A stretch of DNA of 8,853 nt from Pseudomonadota bacterium (GTDB taxonomy: Bacteria; Pseudomonadota; Gammaproteobacteria; Xanthomonadales; Xanthomonadaceae), in assembly GCA_023457475.1 (NCBI GenBank), contig JAEWLO010000236.1, forward strand, positions 1 to 8,853. The letters run 5' to 3'. The position numbers and the translations under genes are program-made. Below are positions 1 through 6,513 of this stretch, one piece after another; the stretch's first letter is position 1; every line of letters begins with the position of its first letter. The notes under the pieces are model-generated. The model did not search any database, had not been told where the DNA came from, and worked only from the letters and a program-made list of their open reading frames with translations.

Positions 1-1051
1 GTCCGAACGTCGGCTGGCCACTGTGTTCGTGCAGGTGCTGGAGCTGTCCGGAGCCGTGGATGCCGACGCCGACTTCTTCCGTCTGGGGGGCGATTCGCTC
101 TCGGCAGTACGCCTGCTGCTGGAAATCCAGCAGCACTGGGGACGGGATCCGGGCCTGGGCGCGATCTTCAGCCATCCCCAGGTCGCGGCACTGGCGGCGC
201 AGCTGGACGCGCCGGAGCGGGCACCCGATCACGGCCTGGAGCCCTCGATCACGCTGGCATCCGACGTGCCGGGCAGGGCACCGCTGTTCGTGATCCATCC
301 CGCCGGTGGCATCGCCTGGAATTACCGCACGCTGGCCGCCGCGCTGCAGCCGGCGCGCGCGGTCCATGGCCTGCAGTCGCCCGCGCTGGACACGCAGGCA
401 CCGCTGCCGGAGAGCATCGAGGCACTGGCCACGCAGTACGCCGCGCGCATCGAGCAGCTGCAGCCGCAGGGGCCGGTGCATCTGCTGGGTTGGTCGGTGG
501 GCGGCATCATCGCGCAGGCCATCGCCGTTCATCTGCAGGCGCGGCAGCGTGCCGTGGGGTCGCTGGTTCTGCTGGACGCGTATCCGAGCGAGTGCTGGCG
601 CGGCGAGCCCGAACCTGACCCGGTCGCTGCGCTGCGGGCGCTGCTGGCGATCGCCGGCTACGATCCGGACGGCCACCCGGAGCTGGACACGCGTGCGCGC
701 ATCGTGGCCTTCCTGCGCCGGGGCGACAGCGCGCTGGGGAACCTGCCCGATGCGGTACTGGATGGCGTGGTCCGTTCGGTGACCGGCACCAACCGCCTGA
801 TCCGCGCGCATCACCATGGCCGCTTCGACGGCACCTTGGTACATGTACGTGCCGACCGCGACCACGCCGGACGGCCGCAGCTGCAATCGGCCTTGTGGCA
901 GGCGCATGCCACCCGGGTGGAAGCGCTGCCGCTGCCGTTCCTGCACAGCGAGCTGACCGGCCGCGATGCGGTGTCGCACCTGGCACCGTGGCTGTCGCGT
1001 CGTCTGCGATCTTTCGCCAACGACTACGAGGAGCAGAACGCATGCAACTGA
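1..1051 (+). CDS. entF: Enterobactin-type NRPS EntF, C-terminal part (carrier protein + thioesterase), 5' truncated by window
   Basis: This is the C-terminal end of a nonribosomal peptide synthetase; the reading frame is open from base 2 and the gene begins upstream. A peptidyl carrier domain is visible first: FFRLGGDSLSAV, whose Ser (codon 95-97) is the expected 4'-phosphopantetheine site. A type I alpha/beta-hydrolase thioesterase follows. Its GWSVGG nucleophile elbow has Ser at 494-496, an Asp lies 27 residues later in LLDAYPS (the Ser/Asp spacing of the surfactin thioesterase), and the probable catalytic His is in FLHSEL (codon 944-946). In EntF-type enzymes this domain oligomerises and releases 2,3-dihydroxybenzoyl-serine units. 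The direct overlap with entA identifies it as EntF rather than a generic NRPS. The upstream condensation and adenylation domains are outside the window, so the amino acid specificity and exact product (enterobactin or a related catecholate) cannot be read here. Confidence 0.9.
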   Translation, partial: SERRLATVFVQVLELSGAVDADADFFRLGGDSLSAVRLLLEIQQHWGRDPGLGAIFSHPQVAALAAQLDAPERAPDHGLEPSITLASDVPGRAPLFVIHPAGGIAWNYRTLAAALQPARAVHGLQSPALDTQAPLPESIEALATQYAARIEQLQPQGPVHLLGWSVGGIIAQAIAVHLQARQRAVGSLVLLDAYPSECWRGEPEPDPVAALRALLAIAGYDPDGHPELDTRARIVAFLRRGDSALGNLPDAVLDGVVRSVTGTNRLIRAHHHGRFDGTLVHVRADRDHAGRPQLQSALWQAHATRVEALPLPFLHSELTGRDAVSHLAPWLSRRLRSFANDYEEQNACN

Positions 1052-1803
1052 CCGGATTCCAGGACACCGTTGCGTTGGTGACCGGCGCGGCCGGTGGGAT
1101 CGGGGCGGCGCTGGTTCGCCAACTGCTGCAGAGCGGCTGTGTCGTGATGGCAACCGACCTGCAGTGCCCGGCGCTGCCTCCGCATCCGCGCCTTCATGTC
1201 CGGGCCCTGGATGTCAGCGATGCCGCCGCGGTGGATGCGTGCGTGGTGGATGTTGAAACGCAGGTGGGGCCCATCGGATTTGGCGTCAATGTGGCCGGCG
1301 TACTGCAGGTAGGGGAGGTGACCGACATCACCGACGCGGCGTGGCGACGCGTGTTCGCGGTCAATGCAGATGGCGTGTTCCACCTGGGCAGGGCACTGGC
1401 ACGGGTGATGACGCCGCGGCGACGCGGCGCGATCGTCACCGTCAGCTCGAACGCGGCTGGCGTTCCGCGTCATGGCATGGCGGCCTATGCCGCGTCCAAG
1501 GCGGCGGCGACCATGTTCACCCGCTGCCTGGGCCTGGAGCTGGCTCCGCAGGGTATCCGCTGCAACATCGTGGCCCCGGGCTCAACATTGACCCCGATGC
1601 AGACCGGCATGTGGGCGGATGCCGACGGGGCCCAGCGCGTCATCCAGGGCAGTCTGGAGACGTGGAAGCCCGGCATTCCGCTCGGCAAGCTGGCCGCCCC
1701 GGACGATGTGGCGCAGGCGGTGATGTTCCTGCTCTCCGACCAGGCCGGTCATATCGCCCTGAGCGATATCTACGTGGACGGTGGTGCGACCCTGCGCGGC
1801 TGA
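1042..1803 (+). CDS. entA: 2,3-dihydro-2,3-dihydroxybenzoate dehydrogenase EntA
   Basis: A 253-residue short-chain dehydrogenase that oxidises 2,3-dihydro-2,3-dihydroxybenzoate to 2,3-dihydroxybenzoate with NAD+, the last step in making the catechol unit of the siderophore. Visible are the Rossmann motif TGAAGGIG (residues 14-21), NVAG (83-86), the catalytic Ser in VSSN (about 135) and the YxxxK pair Tyr149/Lys153 in YAASK. The C-terminal part closely follows E. coli EntA (248 aa): RCNIVAPGSTLTPMQ, GIPLGK, and a DIYVDGGATL ending. That separates it from generic SDR enzymes. The ATG at 1042 is chosen because it lies 8 bases after a GAGGAG ribosome site (1028-1033) and overlaps the entF stop by 10 bases, so translation is probably coupled. 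Iron/Fur control is expected for such operons, but any operator would lie upstream of the window. Confidence 0.93.
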   Translation: MQLTGFQDTVALVTGAAGGIGAALVRQLLQSGCVVMATDLQCPALPPHPRLHVRALDVSDAAAVDACVVDVETQVGPIGFGVNVAGVLQVGEVTDITDAAWRRVFAVNADGVFHLGRALARVMTPRRRGAIVTVSSNAAGVPRHGMAAYAASKAAATMFTRCLGLELAPQGIRCNIVAPGSTLTPMQTGMWADADGAQRVIQGSLETWKPGIPLGKLAAPDDVAQAVMFLLSDQAGHIALSDIYVDGGATLRG

Positions 1804-2369
1804 CGCGCGGCACGGGGGCGGCGTGGCTTGGCCCCCGGTGATGCGGTCTCACGGCTGGGCAGTGTGCCGCGCTGCTGCAATGCGTCCATCCAGGCCAGGT
1901 TGTCCAGATACGCAAGGAAGTGCTGCAGGTAGCCAGGCGAGACCTCGCCCATCCAGTTGAGCGTGCGGTGCACCAGCACGCTGGAATTCAAGGGGCCGCC
2001 ATCGCTGGGTTCCTGTGCCAGGGTCTGGCGTACCTGGCTCTCGGTGCGCAGCGTCGCCCACAGCGTCCGGAATGTGGCCAGTGCTTCCAATTCCGGGTAC
2101 GTGTCGTGGGGTGGGGTGTTCAGCCACGCAGGGCGTGGCTCTACCGGGGCTGGGGTGGCCCTCCCGTCTACCGCAGCTACCTGGGCTGCGTAGGCCTGCA
2201 TCAGGACCGCGATGCGGGCATCCAGCGCCTCGCGCAGCGCGCCGTGCCGGGCTTCCGCATGTCGGTGCATCGCCTCCAGAAAGGCGAACCGCACCGGGTC
2301 CAGGCGGTCGTATCCCTGCGCACGCCAGTGCGCGAGCACGTCACCGCGTGGGCAACCGTCAGCGCTCAT
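1770..2369 (-). CDS. DUF2894 family protein, last gene of the motor-like operon
   Basis: A 199-residue soluble protein with no signal peptide or membrane segment. The central part matches my memory of DUF2894: RTLWATLRTESQ (about 101-112), GGPLNSSVLVHRTLNWM (124-140) and SPGYLQHFLAYLDNLAWM (144-161). The N-terminal third is rich in Arg, His and Ala and probably helical; a Pro-rich linker (72-87) follows. The C-terminal 30 residues are a basic, proline-rich, probably disordered tail. The ATG at 2369 is chosen because it overlaps the stop of the upstream OmpA-like gene by 11 bases (2359-2369); the longer open frame upstream would run about 87 bases further into that gene. DUF2894 has no known function. 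Its invariable-looking place next to a MotB-like gene suggests a cytoplasmic partner of the motor, which is inference. Its 3' end overlaps the convergent entA gene by 34 bases. Confidence 0.82.
   Translation of the reverse strand: MSADGCPRGDVLAHWRAQGYDRLDPVRFAFLEAMHRHAEARHGALREALDARIAVLMQAYAAQVAAVDGRATPAPVEPRPAWLNTPPHDTYPELEALATFRTLWATLRTESQVRQTLAQEPSDGGPLNSSVLVHRTLNWMGEVSPGYLQHFLAYLDNLAWMDALQQRGTLPSRETASPGAKPRRPRAARQPRRVAPPST
1813..1837. terminator. GC-rich hairpin just after entA (possible terminator)
   Basis: A 7-bp perfect stem (CGGGGGC at 1813-1819 against GCCCCCG at 1831-1837) with an 11-base loop starts 10 bases after the entA stop. No T-run follows on either strand, so it does not meet the intrinsic-terminator rule. 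It also lies inside the 3' coding end of the convergent DUF2894 gene. It is the only candidate terminator between the two convergent operons. Confidence 0.3.
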
Positions 2370-3012
2370 CAGCCTGCGTCGTCGCAGCGGCTTTCGGTCG
2401 TGGAATCGGAGCCATCTCCACGCGCCGGTTGCGGGCACGGCCTTCCTCATCCGCATTGGAGCCCACCGGCTGCTCGGACCCGAATGCCGCCGCGAACACG
2501 GAACCGGCCGGCACGCCTTCGGCGATAAGGGCGCGGGTTACGGTCAGCGAACGTTGTGCGGAGAGCTCCCAGTTGTCGGCGAACTGGCGGTTGGTATCGC
2601 GCACCGGGCGGTCGTCGGTGAAGCCGCTCACCATCAGCACCTCCTCGCGCGAGGCGAGGTAGCCGCGCAGTGGACCGGCCAGACTGCTCAGCAGCTCACG
2701 ACCCTCCGGCTGCAGCTGGTCGGAGTTCAGCGCGAACAACACGCTGCCGCTGATGCCGATGCGGCCGTCGACCAGCGTGACGCGCCCGGCCGCCAGTGGG
2801 CCAGCCAATGCCTGCTCCAGGGTCTGGCGGCGTTTGGCTTCAGCCTGGCGCTGCGCGACTTCCTCGTCCAGCCGCTGGGACAGCTCCAGCTGGATCGCCA
2901 CCACCCCCACCAGGATGAGCACGAATGCCCCCAGCAGCACCGACATCAGGTCGCCGAAGGCGGCCCAGACGGGCGTGCCGGCATCGTCGTCCATTTCCAG
3001 GCCGTCGCTCAT
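2359..3012 (-). CDS. MotB/ZorB-like OmpA-domain stator subunit
   Basis: A 217-residue protein laid out like MotB. It has a short acidic cytoplasmic N-terminus and no cleavable signal, one transmembrane helix (about 15-43), a charged, probably coiled linker (45-75) and a C-terminal OmpA-like peptidoglycan-binding domain (about 85-200). At the start of the helix, WAAFGDLMSVLL places Asp21 where MotB, ExbD, TolR and ZorB carry the ion-binding aspartate. The OmpA fold shows SGFTDDRPV (Asp132), NWELSAQR (Arg154) and the terminal ARNRRVE; Asp132 and Arg154 are the likely diaminopimelate-binding pair. The family role is to anchor a rotating or force-producing 5:2 motor to the cell wall while the helix carries protons. 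The start overlaps the stop of the upstream channel gene as ATGA (3009-3012). It is shorter than E. coli MotB (about 308 aa) and close to ZorB in size. Flagellar use is unlikely, since no flagellar genes are adjacent. Confidence 0.9.
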   Translation of the reverse strand: MSDGLEMDDDAGTPVWAAFGDLMSVLLGAFVLILVGVVAIQLELSQRLDEEVAQRQAEAKRRQTLEQALAGPLAAGRVTLVDGRIGISGSVLFALNSDQLQPEGRELLSSLAGPLRGYLASREEVLMVSGFTDDRPVRDTNRQFADNWELSAQRSLTVTRALIAEGVPAGSVFAAAFGSEQPVGSNADEEGRARNRRVEMAPIPRPKAAATTQADER

Positions 3013-5213
3013 GCGCTGGCGGTCGCGTTGTTGTTGTTGTTGCGGCGGCGGCCGGCGAGCTGCTGCAGTTCCTCGATGATCTGCTGCTGCGAAAGCACGC
3101 TCAGGTCGACTACTTCGCGCGCCTGGGCGACGTAGTAGGCAAGCTGCTCGTCGCTGCGCGTCATCGAGGCATCCAGTGCGCCCGCCACCTGCTGCAGCTG
3201 CTCGCCCAGCCCGGTGCTGGCGGTGCCGAAGGACTGCATGGCGGTGCCGAAGGCTTCGGCGAGGCTGGCGACTTCCACCGCGCTGGTGCCGAGCTGGGCG
3301 GCCACGCCTTCCAGCTTGCCGGTTTCGCTGGCGACGTGATCGGTGAAGCGCGTGCCGACACGCTCAAGCAGTTCGGCCGACGTGCTGACCAGCGCGTCCA
3401 CGGCGGTGCGTTGCTCGGTGGAAGCATGGTTGACCGCATCGAGCAGCGTCTCCAGTGTCCCCAGCAGATGGGTGCGTTCTTCCAGCATGGCGGTGTCGCG
3501 CACCATGCTGTCGGACAATTTCTGGCGGAGCTCGGCGACCACGTCGGCGGCGGCTTTGGGTGCCTCCGACGCCAGCGTCACCAGGCGGGAGATCTCCGCG
3601 ATCGTATCGCGCGCGTGGGCCTGGGCCTGGGCACCGATGTCCTGCGCAGTGGCCGAAAGCGTGTCGCATACAGCCTGTTGGCTGGCCGCGACCTGTGCGC
3701 CATTCTCGGCCCACTGCTGACCGAGCTGGGTGGACAGCGCCGTGAACGCGTCGCTCCAGGTGGCGAGGCGCTGCGTGTCACGTGCGTCCAGTGCATCCTG
3801 CTGGCTGTTGTGGGCGGCGTTCAGACCCTCCAGCAGGCCGCGTGCATGGGTGTCGATGCTGGCTGCTGCGCTGAGCAGGGCCTGTTCGTGGCGGCTTGCC
3901 AGCTCGGCATTGACGGCCTGCTGCCCGGAGAGAGCGTCCTTCCAGGCTTGTGCGCTGCCGCTGGCGCTGGCGTCCATGCGCGCGGCCAGGGCATCGATCA
4001 GGGCCGTCGCACGCGCATCATGCGCGGCATTCAGCGCGGCCAGCGTGCCGCGCAGGTCGGCGATGAGGGCGGCATGCGTCTGCTGCTGGGTCGCCTGCGC
4101 GTCGTGCCACTGCGCGGCGGTCGCGTCCAGGCTGCCGCGCATGGCATCGGCCAGCGTCGCATGCGCCTGCTGCTGGGAGGCCAGCGCGGTCGTCCAGGTC
4201 TCCCGTGCGGCGTCACGGCTTTGCGCGAAGCCTTCATCAAGCGCACCCAGCTGCGCCTGCACGGCGTCGCGCACGCTGTTCTGCAACTGCAGCGTCTGTT
4301 CGGCCACGCGTTCAAGGGTCTGCGCCATGATCGGCTGCAGGGCTTCGCCGACGGCGCGCGCGCTCTGGGTGACGCCGTCCTGCAGTGCCTGCTGCATCGT
4401 GCTGGCGAGGCGCTGCTGGGCATCACCGGCGGTATCGTGGAAACGCTGCTGGCTGCCCAGCAGCTGCTCGCCGGTGGCACGGCTGTGATGCTCGATGGCG
4501 GTGCCGACGGCTTCCAGTCGCTCGACCAGCGTGGGTAGCAGGGCCGCCTGCGTCTGCAGCAGTCTGAACGTTTCCGCACGCTGCCAGCCCTGCGAATGCA
4601 CATGCAGGGTGGTCGCGATGCGCGTGTCCAGCTGCTGCACCACCCCCAGGCGTTCGCGGCGGCTCAGCGCCGACAGCAGACCGAGCATCGCCGAGGTTGC
4701 CACGCCGGCGATGGAGGTGCCGAAGGCGACGGCCAGCCCTTCGACCGGCGCGCCCAGCGAGCTGCGGATGGCGTGCAGGTCGGTCGCGCTCTCCAGGGCC
4801 AGGCCGGTGCCGCGCAGCGTGGCCATCATGCCCAGCAGGGTGCCGAGCATGCCCAGCAGTACCAGCAGGCCAACCAGGTAGGGGGTGAGGGTGGGGGCGG
4901 GCAACGCGGCACGTTCGCCTTCCACCCGCAGCCGCACGGCATTGCGCAGGGCCGGTGGGACCTGCTGCAACCAGTCCGCCAGCGACGCGGGGGCCGTTTC
5001 GGCCGCGTCCACCGCCTGTGCCAGCGCGGCGGTATCCGCGCGGTAGCGGCGCAGCTCCAGCGCGCCGGCGATGTAGCAGGCCGCGATGACCACGGCAACG
5101 CCGACGCCGACCGCGTTATGGCCGATGTAACCGGCACCGATCCAGCACACCGCCAGCAGGCCGGCCAGGAAGACAACAAGAGGAAGAGCAGTTCGGGACA
5201 TGGGTCGGGGCAT
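3009..5213 (-). CDS. DUF802 family membrane protein, MotA/ExbB/ZorA-like channel with long helical tail
   Basis: A 734-residue protein. Two hydrophobic helices lie at about 9-30 and 33-53. A short soluble segment follows (54-109), then two more helices at about 111-133 and 156-183. The second pair looks like the core of MotA/ExbB/TolQ: TPYLVGLLVLLGMLGTLLGM with Gly spacing, then AVAFGTSIAGVATSAMLG with Thr166 where ExbB/TolQ have a conserved Thr. Residues 185-720 are almost all helix-forming (Ala, Gln, Glu, Leu), resemble coiled coil, and hold degenerate Trp-headed repeats at 340, 369, 424 and 486. I recall Pfam DUF802 as a repeated region of such proteins. The C-terminus ends with five Asn. 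The start at 5213 overlaps the DUF3348 stop by one base (TGATG); an ATG at 5201 is an alternative, and neither has a good ribosome site. Inferred role: the pentameric channel subunit of a proton-driven motor with the OmpA-like protein encoded next, the tail projecting into the cytoplasm as in ZorA. The family itself has no established function. Confidence 0.85.
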   Translation of the reverse strand: MPRPMSRTALPLVVFLAGLLAVCWIGAGYIGHNAVGVGVAVVIAACYIAGALELRRYRADTAALAQAVDAAETAPASLADWLQQVPPALRNAVRLRVEGERAALPAPTLTPYLVGLLVLLGMLGTLLGMMATLRGTGLALESATDLHAIRSSLGAPVEGLAVAFGTSIAGVATSAMLGLLSALSRRERLGVVQQLDTRIATTLHVHSQGWQRAETFRLLQTQAALLPTLVERLEAVGTAIEHHSRATGEQLLGSQQRFHDTAGDAQQRLASTMQQALQDGVTQSARAVGEALQPIMAQTLERVAEQTLQLQNSVRDAVQAQLGALDEGFAQSRDAARETWTTALASQQQAHATLADAMRGSLDATAAQWHDAQATQQQTHAALIADLRGTLAALNAAHDARATALIDALAARMDASASGSAQAWKDALSGQQAVNAELASRHEQALLSAAASIDTHARGLLEGLNAAHNSQQDALDARDTQRLATWSDAFTALSTQLGQQWAENGAQVAASQQAVCDTLSATAQDIGAQAQAHARDTIAEISRLVTLASEAPKAAADVVAELRQKLSDSMVRDTAMLEERTHLLGTLETLLDAVNHASTEQRTAVDALVSTSAELLERVGTRFTDHVASETGKLEGVAAQLGTSAVEVASLAEAFGTAMQSFGTASTGLGEQLQQVAGALDASMTRSDEQLAYYVAQAREVVDLSVLSQQQIIEELQQLAGRRRNNNNNATASA
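3027..3041. repeat. (GTT)5 trinucleotide tract encoding five Asn
   Basis: Five perfect GTT units on the + strand read as five AAC (Asn) codons near the 3' end of the DUF802-family gene, followed on the + strand by GCGGCGGCG, which encodes part of the Arg run. Slippage would add or remove Asn residues without a frameshift, five codons before the stop. Confidence 0.8.
4029..4196 (-). repeat. Two tandem Trp-headed repeats (about 28 aa) in the DUF802 protein tail
   Basis: Residues 340-367 (starting WTTALASQQQAHA) and 369-396 (starting WHDAQATQQQTHA) align without gaps with 14 of 28 identities by eye, including W, A, QQQ, H, L, RG and L. A weaker copy starts at Trp424 (WKDALSGQQ) and a remnant at Trp486 (WSDAF). 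The changing spacing (29, 55, 62 residues) suggests old duplication and decay rather than recent expansion. Confidence 0.6.
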
Positions 5214-5878
5214 CAATGGGGACGCAGCGCTGCGAGCAGGCCGTCGATCGGGTGGAAACGGACATCCAGTTCGGCCAGGAGCACGTTCTGCATGTCTTTC
5301 CTGAACAACTGCAGCCATGCGGGATCGACGCCGTCGTCGGTGTCCTCGGCGGCCGCGTCGCGCAGGCGTTCGAAATGGGAGCCCAGCAGGGCAGGCACTG
5401 TGGAGAGCAGAGTCTGTTCGCGCGGACTGAGCGCCTGCTCCATCACCGCATCCACCTCGGCCAGCCGGGCACCTTCACCCGGTTCTGTGCCGAGGCGGTC
5501 GCGGAGCTTGCCGCGCAGGCGGCCGGTTGCGGCCAACATCGCCCGCTGGTGGTTCAGGCAACGGGTGCGCCAGGCCATGGCGTCGCGCGGTTCAGGTTTA
5601 TCGGTGGCAGCAGGCTTCTGGATCGCCTCGACGAGCGTGCTGCGCACGCGCGCGCATTCAGCTTCCAGCGCTTCGCCATCGGGCAACGCGCCTTCAACCG
5701 GAGAGGGCAGGCGACCATCGAGTGCGCGCGACAGCGCCACCGCACGGGTCCAGTCGATCCACTGGCTCAGCCGGTCGGACAGATCCGGGCTGGCGCGGGG
5801 GGCGGTGCGGTCGGCCAGCGCCGCCAGCAACCGGATGAAGGGCGGGCCGGGGACGGGCGGTGGAGGCTTCTTCGCCAT
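5213..5878 (-). CDS. DUF3348 family protein, first gene of the motor-like operon
   Basis: A 221-residue soluble protein with a proline-rich N-terminus (PPPPVPGPP, residues 5-13), then a mainly helical body; no signal or membrane segment is visible. Segments I recognise as DUF3348-like are FIRLLAALAD (14-23), LSQWIDWTRAVALSRAL (37-53), VPALLGSHFERLR (161-173) and FRKDMQNVLLAELDVRF (192-208). The ATG at 5878 is preferred over a TTG four codons upstream; the ribosome site is weak for both (GGAAC before the ATG). The stop and the next start share a base (TGATG, 5211-5215). Function is unknown. As the first gene of the unit that encodes a MotA/MotB-like pair, it may help assemble, gate or sense through the motor; that is inference from gene order only. 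Confidence 0.82.
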   Translation of the reverse strand: MAKKPPPPVPGPPFIRLLAALADRTAPRASPDLSDRLSQWIDWTRAVALSRALDGRLPSPVEGALPDGEALEAECARVRSTLVEAIQKPAATDKPEPRDAMAWRTRCLNHQRAMLAATGRLRGKLRDRLGTEPGEGARLAEVDAVMEQALSPREQTLLSTVPALLGSHFERLRDAAAEDTDDGVDPAWLQLFRKDMQNVLLAELDVRFHPIDGLLAALRPH

Positions 5879-5898
5879 CGTTCCGGTCAAAACGGGGA

Positions 5899-5904
5899 AT
5901 TTTA
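5899..5904 (-). promoter_or_regulatory. Possible -10 element for the motor-like operon
   Basis: On the minus strand the sequence reads TGTAAAAT about 20 bases before the DUF3348 start codon. TAAAAT fits a sigma70 -10 box and sits in the only AT-rich spot of this GC-rich leader. No recognisable -35 lies at the right distance (CCACGC), so the call is weak. Confidence 0.25.
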
Positions 5905-6000
5905 CACTGGAATGACAGGGGGCGTGGCGGGGGGCGGGTGTACGGGATGCATGCAGGTTTATGCATGGTGATTACATCGGGTCTTCTAGGCTGTGTTGCA

Positions 6001-6075
6001 GCGAGGCAGCGCCTCGCTCTACGTCAGCGGGGCCGGGCCTCGCTCTACGTCAGCGAGGCAGGGCCTCGCTCTACG
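6001..6075. repeat. Three tandem REP/SMAG-type hairpin units, 26-bp period
   Basis: Three units start at 6001, 6027 and 6053. Each has a short palindrome (GCGAGGC / GCCTCGC around a 3-base loop; unit 2 has one G-for-A change that still permits a G-U pair), followed by TCTACG. The first two end in TCTACGTCA, giving an exact 26-base period. Read on the minus strand, each unit begins CGTAGAGCGAGGC, the GTAG head plus hairpin layout of Stenotrophomonas SMAG elements, a REP class. The array ends 21 bases before the start codon of the next gene, so a transcript from a promoter upstream of it would carry three stacked hairpins in its leader. Confidence 0.85.
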
Positions 6076-6096
6076 CGTGTTTAACAGGAGAACCCC

Positions 6097-6510
6097 ATGC
6101 AGAAGATCCCTGAAGGTACCCTCGTTGTTGTTGCCGATGGCGGCTCGGCCCGTGTGTTCAAGAACGTGGGCGATGGCCGCACGCTGCAGCTGCGCCAGGA
6201 GGATCAGCTGCAGGTCCAGGATGTCAGCGAGCAGGGCGTGTCCGGGCAGGGCCCCTCCGGTGCCGTGCCCAAGGACATGAGCATCGCCCAGCTCAATGAA
6301 GCCACCTTCGCCAAGCAGCTGGCCGAGCAGTTGAACAACGAAGCGCTGAACCATCGCTACCAGCATCTGATCCTGGTGGCGGACCCGCAGACGCTTGGCC
6401 GCATTCGTCCGCAGCTGCATAAAGAGGTGGAAGCGCGGCTGCTGTTCGATCTCGCCAAGGACTTCACCAATGCACCGCTGGAAGACATCCAGCGCGCACT
6501 GGCAGCGTAG
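6097..6510 (+). CDS. Host attachment family protein (PF10116-like, baeRF-related)
   Basis: A 137-residue soluble protein. The N-terminus GTLVVVADGGSARVFKN matches the family named after an Agrobacterium protein reported as needed for attachment to host cells; the family was later grouped with bacterial/archaeal eRF1-like (baeRF) folds. The C-terminal half is typical: FAKQLAEQLNNEAL, then HLILVADPQTLGRIRPQL, then a LAKDFTNAPLEDIQRAL ending. No signal peptide is seen, so it is probably cytoplasmic and the 'attachment' label may be misleading; a ribosome- or translation-related role is possible. A clear AGGAG site (6086-6090) sits 6 bases before the ATG. It is followed after 3 bases by the thioredoxin gene, indicating one transcript. 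The leader contains the REP array. Confidence 0.85.
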   Translation: MQKIPEGTLVVVADGGSARVFKNVGDGRTLQLRQEDQLQVQDVSEQGVSGQGPSGAVPKDMSIAQLNEATFAKQLAEQLNNEALNHRYQHLILVADPQTLGRIRPQLHKEVEARLLFDLAKDFTNAPLEDIQRALAA

Positions 6511-6513
6511 GAC

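Noticed and set aside
2925..4538. A 537-codon open frame on the + strand across the DUF802-family gene
   Set aside because: It is antisense to a gene with clear membrane helices and coupled neighbours. Its product is Gly/Arg/His-rich with no domain, as expected from the complement of GC-rich Ala/Gln codons.
3100..4660. Chemoreceptor (methyl-accepting) reading of the long helical tail
   Set aside because: The tail looks like an MCP signalling domain in composition, but the conserved hairpin-tip motif of chemoreceptors is absent and the N-terminal helices are of the ExbB/MotA type.
2359..5213. Flagellar stator motAB
   Set aside because: The channel subunit has a tail several hundred residues longer than MotA and there are no flagellar or chemotaxis genes nearby; both subunits fit better as a separate motor class.
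5213..5318. Longer N-terminus for the channel protein starting at 5318
   Set aside because: The added 35 residues are Arg/Pro-rich, overlap the DUF3348 coding end by about 100 bases, and precede the membrane helices without any recognisable feature; the TGATG junction gives a better start at 5213.
1770..5878. Complete Zorya defence system
   Set aside because: Only the ZorA/ZorB-like architecture is present. No ZorC/ZorD (helicase) or ZorE (nuclease) gene follows, and the partners are DUF3348 and DUF2894. Calling it Zorya would go beyond the evidence.
4596..5915. A 439-codon open frame on the + strand across the channel and DUF3348 genes
   Set aside because: It spans two well-supported minus-strand genes and shows only Arg/Ser/Gly-rich low-complexity sequence.
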